This document shows, piece after piece, positions 45,421-55,975 of a DNA stretch of 64,000 bases. Numbering within the stretch: the first letter of the stretch is position 1; every line of letters starts with the position of its first letter. Position numbers and translations under genes: made by a program. The notes below the pieces were generated by a model. That model searched no databases and was not told the DNA's origin. It was given only the letters and a program-made list of their open reading frames with translations. This stretch comes from Alopecurus myosuroides (lineage: Eukaryota > Streptophyta > Magnoliopsida > Poales > Poaceae). Location: the NCBI GenBank assembly GCA_028641055.1, contig CM054060.1:244417540-244481539 (forward strand). Reading direction: 5' to 3'.

Positions 45421-45758
45421 CCCTGGAAAAAATGAATTCTTCATGCCCACGCCGCTCGCTTGCCCCACACCAGACCCAACCCAACCCCCATCTCGTACCT
45501 CCCCCCACTCCTCTCATGTTCGCAGTTACAAGGAGGATTGGACGGCGCACTTCGCCTCCACCGAGCTTCGCCGCTAGCCCGGGGCGCCTACTATTGCTTG
45601 GATCCGGTAATTTAAATGCAGTTCTTCTCCATCATTCCATCAGAAAGAGGGAATTTTGCTGTTAGTATTCGTGTGTTCATATCTAGTTCCATACTGTATA
45701 GGACCAAACACATCATGAGCTACCCCAATACTTCATGGAAATTTCGTGTTCCATGCAG

Positions 45759-46893
45759 GTACTGGATACGTCATGCCTGGCCCAAGTTCATCGAAATTTC
45801 AGCCAGACAAATACTAGAACAATTTAGGGATAATGGAACTTTCGAACCAGACACTTGTGATGCTCTACTCCGTCGTTTTCAGCAAGCCAATCTAGATGGA
45901 GCATCTATTGACTGGCGCCATTTCCTCGAGACTGATTTTCCGGTAATTCAATTTTACAATTTTACGGCCAAAACTATGATGTTATCATGGTTGCAACTAA
46001 ATACTTATATTTTCCCCCAGATGAGGGTTATTGCTGGGGAGGACATCATATCATCGCGTAGCATCCAGAACCAATGGGTAGGTGACGAAAATTCGAAAGA
46101 CATTTCCAAGTGCATGCTGGTAAGTCTCCGAACCGATAAAATGCCTTTTTCCAAAAGTTTTGCACTAACCCTTTCAATGTTCCGTTCATAACCACCGTAA
46201 TACTTTTGCACTTTTTTCTGACGTTGTTTTCGAACTCGATGCAGATAGTCACTTTAGTCAAGGTCGCAAACAAGTGGGCTTCATATGCTTGGGACATGAA
46301 GAGGAGTCAGGTGACCATATTCGCCCCAGCAAACCGAACCAAGGATTGGGATGCATATGAAAAGATTAAAGATCTTCTCAACTCTTCTTTCCGACGCTGC
46401 GTCGAAACATTTTTCGATGGATGGTCTGTTGACTGGGCAAACTGGGCGACTGTGTACACTACTCTAACTACTCTTGATCAAAATAAAAGTGAAGAGTATG
46501 TTATGCTTCCAACGTTTTAATTTATTTCAATTTTTTTTTCTAGTACTTGCTAATTATCTTCTCTCAACTAACTCACAGACATGACTACGCCCCGGAAGCG
46601 CTACAATTTGCACGGACGTTTGACGGCGTCAAACAGGGTGGTCGACTGACCTGTGTTAGTTTCAGTTCTTTTATTCTTCAAATTTCTTGGAACCAGAACA
46701 TTTTTGATTATCAACTGTTGCACCACGAGCCTCAAAAATAAATTCATTTTAAACGAGCTCCCTCACACTTCATTTTTTGTCACAGCTAAAGGACGACTGC
46801 GTGTCACTCGCGGACCTGCTGTACGACATGGTACACTTGAAGAACAACACCGGCACGTTGCCTCCGCAATTCGTACAAGACATCGACGACTGA
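45759..46893 (+). CDS. Ulp1-like (C48 peptidase fold) protein fragment, five exons
   Basis: Inferred exons are 45759-45942, 46021-46119, 46245-46495, 46579-46654 and 46786-46893, all with GT-AG borders and one continuous frame of 238 codons to a TGA. The protein resembles the large grass family of Ulp1-like domain proteins: FRWRHF-like (IDWRHFLETDFP), a WVGDENSKDIS segment, WASYAWDMKRSQVTIFAP, FFDGWSVDWANW, and an ending like LLYDMVHLKNNTGTLP. The catalytic His and Cys expected of a SUMO protease are not evident, so it is probably not an active peptidase. The 5' end is missing or unrecognised; the first exon starts with an acceptor site. It could be a host gene or a transposon passenger. Confidence 0.5.
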
Positions 46894-48810
46894 TATTTAC
46901 CAATCGCACTAAGAGACCACTTATGATTTGTGTAAAATTTCACTATATATTCTCGTTTTCACTTACGAAAACCATTAACGGGCGGAATTCTCAATAGTTA
47001 TCGTTGTCAAAGCACCCTCAAAGAATGCTCTCTTTATATATATGTTGTATACTGGAGACCTCAGCGTCGATGCCGTCAACACTACATGTTTTATATTGGC
47101 TTTATTGGTTGATCCTTGTAGCCAGCTCATATTCCGTGGGGAACTTTGTCTAGCACTACTCAACAGATATATATAGGGAACTACGCGTACACCAGATCAT
47201 GGAATTCGCATTAGTCGAAGTGGCCACCATCCCGCTAATATCGCGTAGAATATCCCATCCATAACCACATTCCAGCGCATAGTTGAATTTGAATCTAGGA
47301 ACACAACACCACCCAGCAAGAAACAGATGGCAACCCATCGGACATTTGTTTTCACGCTGACATGTACGGCTAGTATCCAAAAACATAGCAAGGTGGAGGA
47401 AACAATTATTTCTCTCCGCATGCACGTACTACGCGGCAACCCACCAGACATTGTTTTCACGCTGACATGTACGGCTAGTATCCAAAAACATAGCAAGGTG
47501 GAGGAAACAATTACTTCTCTCCGCATGCACGTACTACGCGGCGGCCACGCAGATGCAAAGCATGATTTTCACCCAGCATGGCAAGGATAACATACGGGCC
47601 AGCAAGACAGAGCTACAATACAGATCGGGCGGCCATGCAATCATTTTCGCAACATTTACTAGCTTTGGCCCTAGCCCTATAGGGATAGGTGGAGAACTGT
47701 GCTTGTTGGGGGTGGATGGAAATAACAGGAGTGGAATGGCAGCTCGTTGCTTATAGGCGGTAGGCATAAATGTTGAGATAAAATGTTCCGCTGTACGGAT
47801 CCCTGGCGCGGCACTTGCCAACCCAGATGGCCTGCTTGAAATCATACTAGGTGGCACAAATCATTTCTCCACCTTGCTATGTTTTTGAATACTAGCCGGC
47901 GCGCTGAGCTCAACTGTCGGCGCAGCCCCTAATCCGATACTCTCCTGCTCAGGCCGAGCTGTGCTGCCCTTACCTCACACGTTTGCCTCTTTTATATACA
48001 TAGAATGATGGGGTGCTGTGTGTTTATTGAAAGGGGCACGAAGGGGTGTCGAAAACGCGGGAGAACACGAAAACAATCCATCTTCGCGCCAGAACTAGCT
48101 CGATCGAATTGTCAGAATACAGCTTGCACCTAGGACACACGGCTGTCAAACATTTTTTCCCTTCATTGAATTTCCGTAGATAGTTTTTTCGTTGTCAACC
48201 CACCCACAGATAATTTTCTGCATGCACGTCCTTCGCGCCGCACAAAACCGTGTACACAAGAAATAAATGCGAAAGGTTCACTCGAAAAACAATTTTGCAT
48301 GCTTCATCGAGATATTCAGCAATAAAGATCAAACTTCTCTCCCATGATATTCAAGGGCAGCATTGCACATCTGACGTGTAGTCTATGGTCAGCAATAAAC
48401 ATCAAACTTCTCTTCCTGGAAATCAAGGATGGCATGGTAGTCTATGAATACCACCGCACACACCGTATACACAAGCAATCTGCATGCTTCGTCGAAAGCC
48501 AAAAAGAAGAAATACACGGTGCCTGACATAAATAATGCGCAATAAAGGAAGGATCATGGGCTAGCTCTTGTAAGATTAAAACTATCGGGCAGACGTATAG
48601 GAGACGGAGAGCTTGGTCCGTCTATGATGGCCAACGCCAGTGCATGCATGCATCTCATATAGTATAGCTTTGCACCTGAAATCCAACGTTTGGGAAGGCA
48701 TGCACACCTACCACCCATGGAAGCCCAAATTTACCTATACACAATGTACATCTGTACAAACTGAACAGTATTTCGTACAGGAGCATGGGCACCATGGAGC
48801 ATAGATATAT
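46894..48810. other. Non-coding stretch with short duplications
   Basis: No gene was supported. A 105-bp unit is duplicated at about 47339-47540 (marker TTTTCACGCTGACATG at 47349 and 47454). A looser duplication containing AATAAA.ATCAAACTTCTCT lies at about 48320 and 48390. The word GCATGCACGTCCTTCGCGCCGC near 48220 echoes the tandem repeat at 44697-45420. Confidence 0.55.
47339..47540. repeat. 105-bp tandem duplication
   Basis: Two nearly identical copies run from TTTTCACGCTGACATG to GCATGCACGTACTACGCGGC, starting about 47349 and 47454. Confidence 0.85.
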
Positions 48811-48830
48811 ATACACACACACACACACAC
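48811..48830. repeat. (CA)n microsatellite
   Basis: CA repeats of about 19 bp follow a short TA run, directly before the MITE-like element. Confidence 0.9.
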
Positions 48831-48831
48831 C

Positions 48832-49192
48832 CTATTCAGCACCCTGGGTACATAGAACTTATTTTGTACCCACAACTTTTTTTTATGTTGCCAAGTCAAA
48901 AAATTATGTTACTTGTGTAAATATTTTACGTTCATATTGACTCATGAGAGATAACTCGGCATATGAAATTAAAAAATATGAGTCATAACAACATAAAAGT
49001 CATAAAAACAACATAAATATGTGTATTTTTTTAATTTTTTGTAGTGTGATATAAATAAAAAGTTTATGTCATGTATACATTCTACTCGACATAAGAAATA
49101 CGACAAAATTTACTTGACGTAAAAATCATGTACGGTTCAAAAGATACAGGGTGGGTGTAGAATAACTATTCTACACTCTGGGTGTCAAATAG
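48832..49192. mobile_element. MITE-like element, ~361 bp
   Basis: The left end CTATTCAGCACCCTGGGTAC and the reverse complement of the right end, CTATTTGACACCCAGAGTGT, form imperfect terminal inverted repeats of about 40 bp. The interior is AT-rich with no frame. No clear target duplication was found, so superfamily is open. Confidence 0.5.
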
Positions 49193-49199
49193 CTATATA

Positions 49200-52100
49200 T
49201 CTCTACTATATAGTACGGCTTAAAGACCGTACGTACGTCATTTTCAGTTTCCGATTTTACCCCTATAATCTCGGGAATATTACAACCATTGCCACCGCCA
49301 AGTGAGACGTAGTTGAACGTTTTGTCGTGCACGACGTGCTGTGGAGCGGAAGCTAGGGTTAGGCGCTGCCGGCCGGCTGGCCCCGCCGCTCCAACCGTCA
49401 CTTCGGTCGTCGTCCACCCTGCCCATCTCTTCATCCACCACCGTTGTGATGCATAGCCGCAAGAACCCACCCCTCACCACACTAACCCCATCCTCTTCCC
49501 TGGGTGAGCTGCCGAGCAAGATATCCTCTGCGCCGCCCCTATTCCCTGGGTCTGCCGCCGACTAGGAGGACCTCCGCTACACCCCTGTGCCCCACATCGG
49601 ACGCCCATTTGGAGGAACCCCTCCGCGCCCCCGTCGATCGGGCGGACGTGCAGGAGCTCGGGAAGGGGGCGCACAAGGAGGAGAAGGCGACGAGCATCAG
49701 CCTACGGCAACGGGGGCATGTCCACTAGCCAGGTAGGAGCAGGGAAAGTTGAGGCCTGCGTTATGTTTGTGCTAATTCGTTGAAGGATATCACTCTTTCT
49801 GTTTCTTCAAAATATGATGCAGGGTGCCTATTAGGTGTTTGCGGTAATTCCTCGAAGCAGCTTATATTTTTGTTGCATCGAACTCGAGCAGGTTGTGTAC
49901 CTTTGCCGAAGATTTGAAGGAAGACGCTGCAATGCCAGAGGAGGAAGCGCTCGCTGGGGACAAGACGACGCCTCTTCCAAGGCGTCGATGACTTCCTTTT
50001 CATCAACTTCATGGAAGGCTTTGTCTCTGATCCATCAGCCTTGTGGCATTATTGCTAAGTCTGAATTTTTTTGACCCCAACGTTTGTACGTTTGTTGTTT
50101 TATTTAGGGTGCTCATGTTTGGTTCGAACAATTGATATCTCCCATGAGGCCATCGCAAATAATTAAACTACATTAACTTGGAGTTCATGTGTTCTTTGAG
50201 GCGTTAGACTGTCAGATGTGTTTAGCTACATGAGCAACCTTTCACTTTTCCCCGAGATTGTGCAAGTTATTGCGGTGCCTTCCACTTTCCCCGAGATTGT
50301 GCAAGTTAATTGGCAGTGCATAATACGACCCTGGATTTTATTGCAGTACAAGCATTGCATATTCATCTCATTCTTCTGCGCCATCTGTGGACGTGAGTGC
50401 CATTCCTCCCTGGTCCTATATATACTAGAGAAGCATTATCTTAGAAGATATTGAACCTCACTTGAAGGACCCATAATACTAAAAGTGGCTTTTGTTTCGT
50501 GCTTCAAACATGCTTATAATTATATGCAAGATTATTCTCCAAAAATGGTGTGCAAAATATTACTTGTTGCATGTTCCAAGTAGTTGATGCATTAATGTTT
50601 TGAATTTTTTTGGTAGACTAACATGACTTGTTTCCTATCTCCGCATTGGTGGACTCTACTGCTATAGATTGCCCCATCTTACGGCTGCGGGCCAGTTACC
50701 GGGGATTCGCGCGACAAGGAAGTCGCGGTGTCCGGCTGCTGGAAGAGGGGATCGATGAGTAAAGGCTCGACGGCGTGGCTGACAGGCTGCACAAGAGGGT
50801 GGTTGCTAAATCACCAAGGTGTGATGGAGTCAGTCTGGGTGAGGAACAACAAGTTCGTTCCTGACGGCGCCGCAGAGGCGAGGTCCCGCAAGAAAGAGAA
50901 TCACTGGCACATGGGAGTTGAAGGCGAAGGCCAGCGGCGCCACCATGGTTTCCACTTTTTTGGTCGAGTTGGTGCTCCTCTTGCTGTGCACGCTGCTGCT
51001 GCTTTCTCTATCCGGTGTCTCTGCAGCCTTGCCCTATATATTTCTTTCTGGTTCTTTGCTGATGCTCATTCCCAAATGTTGAGTCTCTCTCTTCAGTTCA
51101 GTAAACATTAATATAGAACTTGATGCTCACTTAGGACTATTTGAGACCTTTCTCTGCTTAAGTGTTTTCTGCACCATAACAAATTCAGATTCAGAGTTCT
51201 AACAAGCTAAAAAAGTATACTAAAATTGTCCGCTGAGCTCGCATATGTTCTCTAAGCAAACATGCATATATCTATATACATTGATAATACGAATATAGGT
51301 GTTAATCGGAGGTCTTTCTCGGTCTTAATGATGCCAAGGTTCTAAAGAGCACGTTTAAAGACCTTATGCATTCCTTTTCGTAGGTGCAACAACTCCGCCT
51401 TTAAGTTGGGTCTGTGTTGTGCTTGGTGTTAGTGTTCCTCCTGTGAGCCTTTCATTTCCTTTCATGTTTGAGGAGATTAATACCATTTTAATATTTGGTC
51501 ACCTGATCACTCGAATTTCACCACATGCTTCTATGTTTAACATCTTTCTCTAAATTAGGAAAAATTATTTGACTGGTATGTTGACCCACTATTTTGTTTC
51601 ATCAGAAACTATCTGTCACAAACCGACGATATAAATGTATTGTCTTAATTGTGCTTTTTGGCTATACAAATGTAGTTATAAGTGTAAGCGTTATATAATA
51701 AACAATAGAAGTGAAGCCACATTTTATTTATCCACTGAAGCGGAGGTTAATCATGGTATGACATGATTCTGTTTTGGGAAATGTTGTTAGTCTTAGTAAC
51801 GTGGGTAGACCAAGTATAATAATTTCTTGATAACTTATTTTGCACGAAAAGCTGACTCTTTGGGTTTTTCTAATTTCAATAATTATATTAAGTGGTTACT
51901 TCTTTGTGAGTGATGGACAACCGAATACTTTTTTTTTTCTCCATGAGATGCTGAATTTTCAGATATGCCTGAACTTTAAGTGAAGAGAAGAAATCACTCA
52001 GCCACTATTGCTCTTCGGTCATCATCCAATGTATATGCAATGCTCATTTTTGTTGGTCCACTATCAATCGATGATAAGACTATTCATCGACTTTGCCTGT

Positions 52101-52293
52101 GAGCCGTGGGGGGACTTTGCGCATTATAATTATGATGCAATGAAAAATTCATTAATTTTGCAATTCAGATTGCATCTTCATTTTGTTGTTTACTTGTTAT
52201 GGAAAAAATGGAATATAAATTAGTATTACTATAGTAAATGTTATATTGCGAAGAATTTCGTCGCCCCGTGGCAACACACGGGCATTTTGCTAG
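49200..52293 (+). mobile_element. Helitron 1 (3094 bp), non-autonomous
   Basis: The 5' end is TCTCTACTATATAGTACGG. The 3' end has a hairpin (CCCGTG 52265-52270, CACGGG 52277-52282), then 11 bases ending CTAG. The element lies exactly between A (49199) and T (52294), as Helitrons do. The contents include a GC-rich block at 49330-49730 with a GCTAGGGTTAGG motif typical of 5' ends of plant genes, a second block at 49890-50070, and a third at 50660-51090. They are separated by AT-rich DNA like introns and are probably captured gene pieces. No RepHel protein is encoded. Confidence 0.85.
50660..51090 (+). pseudogene. Possible captured exon(s) in Helitron 1
   Basis: A GC-rich, exon-like stretch ends in a hydrophobic, membrane-like segment (MVSTFLVELVLLLLCTLLLL, from about 50945). 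The upstream part is interrupted by stops in the corresponding frame. I cannot identify the parent gene. Confidence 0.3.
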
Positions 52294-52309
52294 TGTATAT
52301 ATATATATA

Positions 52310-53891
52310 TCAACGCGGATTTGCTACCCCCGGGGCTAGCTACGCATGCCTCCTTAGCCGTCCGATATCGTTCCGGGATTCGTGCAACCGTTAGCTTCCG
52401 TTACCCGTCCGTGCGTTGTTCGGTGGTACGCGCGATGCTCTGGCCAACACCGACCCCACATCCGGATGGAGCCGCCTAGGTGATGCAGGCACGTCTCTGA
52501 GCAATCAACAGGGATGCGGTGGATGGAGACGCCGGCTGCTACCACCGATTCCCGGCCTGCTGGGTCAACGGGGTGCGGCCTCCGGTGGTGGAACGGGGGG
52601 AGGAGCGGTCGCCGGCGGGTAGGAAGGGGAACTCACGCTGTCGCGAGGGCGAGAAGCCAGGGCGACAACGGAGCCTGGCGCGCCGTCCCTGTTTCTCCTT
52701 GGGCGCCGGCGAACGCGCACGCCTGCGCCATGACAAGCTCGCCACGGACAGGAAGGGGACGGCGTCGAGTGCATCCAACGCGCGCCGCCGGAGGAATTGA
52801 CCTCCACCACGCCGCAGGGAGCACCATCTGCCCCGCCTCCTGCATCTTGAACGGCCGGCGCCATTGGTGGGGAACGAGCAGTGGTGACGCGGTGGTGGTT
52901 GAGCAGAGGAGGCGCGGTTGACCTCCGTTCACCCATCACCATCCAGCAAAAGAAAAATAAAACAAAATTGATCTGGATCGGAAACACGCCATGTACAAAA
53001 AAATCAACAAATACTTGATTCCTTCAAAACCCGAAGCAAATCCAGATTGGAAGGGGAAACGCGGTACAGCTCTGCGTGGGTGGAGATGGTCTTCCGCCCG
53101 TCTACTGCATCCGGCACGGCTCACAGCGGGGGCGAATTCGAGCCATGGAGGGCAGCACGGCCTCTGCTGGCAGCCATCGGGTCCTGCACCTACACGGGGT
53201 CGGGCGGGCCACCGCGCCTCCCTCACGGTTCGCGCACCGTCGGCCGATGCCGTCCGGCGCCGCCTCCTTCCTCCGTCAAGCACTGCATCCCGGCATGCCT
53301 CCTCTGCATAAAAATCCCGGCCGCCTTCTCAAATCCCAGCCCCGTCGGCTCCCCGCGCCGTCCATGGAGGCAGAAGGCGCTGGAAGGGTGGCGACGGGGG
53401 CTCGCCGGAGGACGTGATGGTTCGAAGCTCGGGAGAAGAAGGCGGGCGGTTGGTTCCACGGCGGGCCGTGATTTGTCCACGGTGGCCACGGGGAGGTGGT
53501 CGCGAACGCGGAGCTGACGGCGGAGCAGCACGGGCGGGTGCTATCGGTGGTGGACCGGGGAGTAGGTCGGAGCGGGGCTGGATGGGCACGCGTAGGAGGT
53601 GTGGAGCAGCAGAGACATGCCGCGCCGCTGGGGGAGGTGGAGCGGGGTTGGGTGGATTGGGAAGGAGGACGATGGTGTCGGCGGTAATTTCGGAAAGGTG
53701 GGTTGCGATAAAAAAAAAATCGTCGGGTGGGGTGTATGGCGTGCGGGGAATGGGTTGTCTGGTCTGGTTTGGAAAGGGAAAAAATTATGGTAACGGCGTT
53801 AATCCAATCAGTGGGTGGAAAATGCTCTATAGGGTGATCCGATGGTGGGATTAGGGTGTGTTGCTAGCCACTGGGGTAGCCCACTATTTTC

Positions 53892-53897
<6 letters not shown>
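52310..53897. mobile_element. GC-rich terminal-inverted-repeat element (Pack-MULE-like)
   Basis: The left end contains GCTACCCCCGGGGCTAGC and the reverse complement of the right end contains GCTACCCCAGTGGCTAGC, within imperfect inverted repeats of about 40 bp. The 1.5-kb interior is strikingly GC-rich, with long overlapping frames on both strands that I regard as a composition effect. Both ends abut TA repeats, so a target duplication cannot be read. A Mutator-like element with captured DNA is the best guess. Confidence 0.45.

Positions 53898-53957
<60 letters not shown>
53898..53957. repeat. (AT)n microsatellite, ~58 bp
   Basis: This is an uninterrupted AT run between the GC-rich element and the following MITE. 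A second run lies at 54337-54368. Confidence 0.95.
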
Positions 53958-53960
<3 letters not shown>

Positions 53961-54334
53961 GAAAATGACTCAGTACTCTTAGGTGTACGTACTCCCACGT
54001 GCAATTATACCACATAAATGAATCGTTTATACCTCTTTCTATTTTTCAATATACTCTATTATTTAATACTAGATACCCCAAAGTGAGTTTTGTGAAAAAA
54101 TATTTGGTTCTACCTATTTTATATTATTGGTACATATACTGCTTTTATGTACGTACAAATGGTATATTGAAAAAACAGAGGATTCCGGAGATATTTTTTC
54201 TACACAAATTGTATTGAGGTATCTTAGAATAATTAATGAGGTATATAAAAAATAATAAAGAGGTATAATACCCGCGCATGTGTGGTATATTGAGTATGAG
54301 AGTATGTACACCCAGGAGTATATAAAAGGAGTCC

Positions 54335-54338
<4 letters not shown>
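53958..54338. mobile_element. Foldback MITE, ~380 bp
   Basis: The left end (TACTCTTAGGTGTACGTACTC ... TATACCACA ... TATACCTCTTT) and the reverse complement of the right end (TACTCCTGGGTGTACATACTC ... TATACCACA ... TATACCTCTTT) pair over about 80 bp. The interior is AT-rich. It is bordered on both sides by TA repeats, consistent with a TA-targeting element. Confidence 0.65.
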
Positions 54339-54367
<29 letters not shown>

Positions 54368-55172
54368 ATCTCTACCTAATAATAAAGGGAGTAACGTTTC
54401 TCCTTCGTCCGTTCTATTTCTTGTCGTCCGTTGTTTTGTTCGTACGTCGCTAGGTGTTGGCACAAGTTTTTTGTGTCTGTTAGCTGGCCGAGTCCTGATA
54501 GAAAAGTAAAACATTGAGTCCTGATGGTTTCATACGCTGCAAGCCAGACTCCATCGTGCGTACGTTGCAGGTTCCTTCTTCTCGTCGGTTAGAGTACTGT
54601 TAAAAGAAAACAACTCCACTTCGATCAGGTTTAGACTTTCGGATTCTAACCGACCTCTTTCCCTCTGGTTCCACATATACACGTGAGATCCACGAGACGA
54701 GACAAAAAATATTGACGATGCACGATGGACGTTTAGTGGATGATTTCCCATGGACGCCAACGAGCACGGCTCGTCTTGGTCATGTTCATGGTTGTTGCCG
54801 CCATGGACGTCGTCGTTGTTACATTCGACGATTTGTTGTGGTATGCGACGAGGACGACTCGCCCGTGGAAGCCGACGCGTGCACAGCTGTTGTAGACGTC
54901 ATCTTTAGATTCTAAGTTTTGTTGTGGTTAGCGACGATCGAGGACGACTCGCCCATGGAAGCCGACGCGTGCGCATCCGCTCTAGGCGTGAAATCTTAAT
55001 ATGTTGCAATTGGTGGTGTGCTGCCATGACGGTGGACCTGCCACCCTGAGGATTTGTTGCGGCCTCCGATCAAGAAAAGGCAAGACGCCATGTGGAACTG
55101 AGCCGACGGGCGGCTGAATCCTACTAGAGGTCACTTTCAACACGTTGGCGAGTCGAGATTGTGTGTCGGGGC

Positions 55173-55430
55173 ATGGCGTTGAACGGGATGACATATGCCC
55201 TGCTAATGCATGGCCTCCCTGAATCCTACGGCACGACACCGCCAGGAAGATGTTCGATATGGAGTACCATGGCTGCCAGACCGAGGCGATGAACTGTGTT
55301 CTGATGAGTGCTGGCGTCTGGCGGCGCGACGCGACATCAACGCTGTCAAGCGGCTGAACTCTGACATGTGCAGGTGCAGGCTCAAGCGAGCTACAACGTC
55401 CTGATTAGGTGTCTATACGACGATGGCGGT
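55173..55430 (+). pseudogene. Captured PPR-gene fragment in Helitron 2
   Basis: Translation gives MALNGMTYALLMHGL, then after a frameshift ARKMFDMEYHGC, then SYNVLIRCLYDDG. These fit the helix pattern of pentatricopeptide-repeat proteins, which bind organellar RNA. Frameshifts, missing parts and position inside a Helitron mark it as a captured, dead fragment. It could also extend to about 55618. Confidence 0.55.
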
Positions 55431-55736
55431 CCATGCACAAGGCACCAGTCGAGAAGCAGCCAAAAGACGGCTCCATGCCGGCGACTTTGGGCTAGGACTG
55501 CAGGTGCTCGCGAGCTAGCATCGCACTCTGGTTCACACTTTCAGGCACTGGGGAGAGGGCTAGGTGACGAGGGCAAGACAATGGAAGCTAGCTTCGTGTT
55601 GGAGAAGATGGTATAGTATAGCTAAAAATTTGGTCCGTCTTTTCGCCCGTCCGTGTCGCTTCGTTTGTCCGTCCGTTGCTGGTGCACGCAGGTTTTAATC
55701 GATGGCTAAGTGGTCTTCAGCATCTTGGGCCCAAAA

Positions 55737-55975
55737 GCAGGCCATATTCTGACTAGCGATTGATGATGTGATGAGTACGTGCAATTTCAGGAAAAAAAAA
55801 AGGAAACCGACTCCATCATAATACGTACACGATCCTACCACCCGCACGGAAAAGCAGCCCATAGTTCCGACTAGCGATTGATGATGTGATGAGTATGTGT
55901 AATTTCAGGAAGAAAAAAAAAAGGAAACTGACTCCATCATAATACGTGCACGATCCTACCACCCACGCGGATAAG
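55737..55975. repeat. 118-bp tandem duplication inside Helitron 2
   Basis: GACTAGCGATTGATGATGTG starts at 55751 and 55869. Each copy continues through an A-rich run and CTCCATCATAATACGT.CACG. Confidence 0.85.

Noticed and set aside
52514..53854. Many overlapping long frames on both strands
   Set aside because: High GC content lengthens frames in all directions; none shows a recognisable domain or a clear start context.
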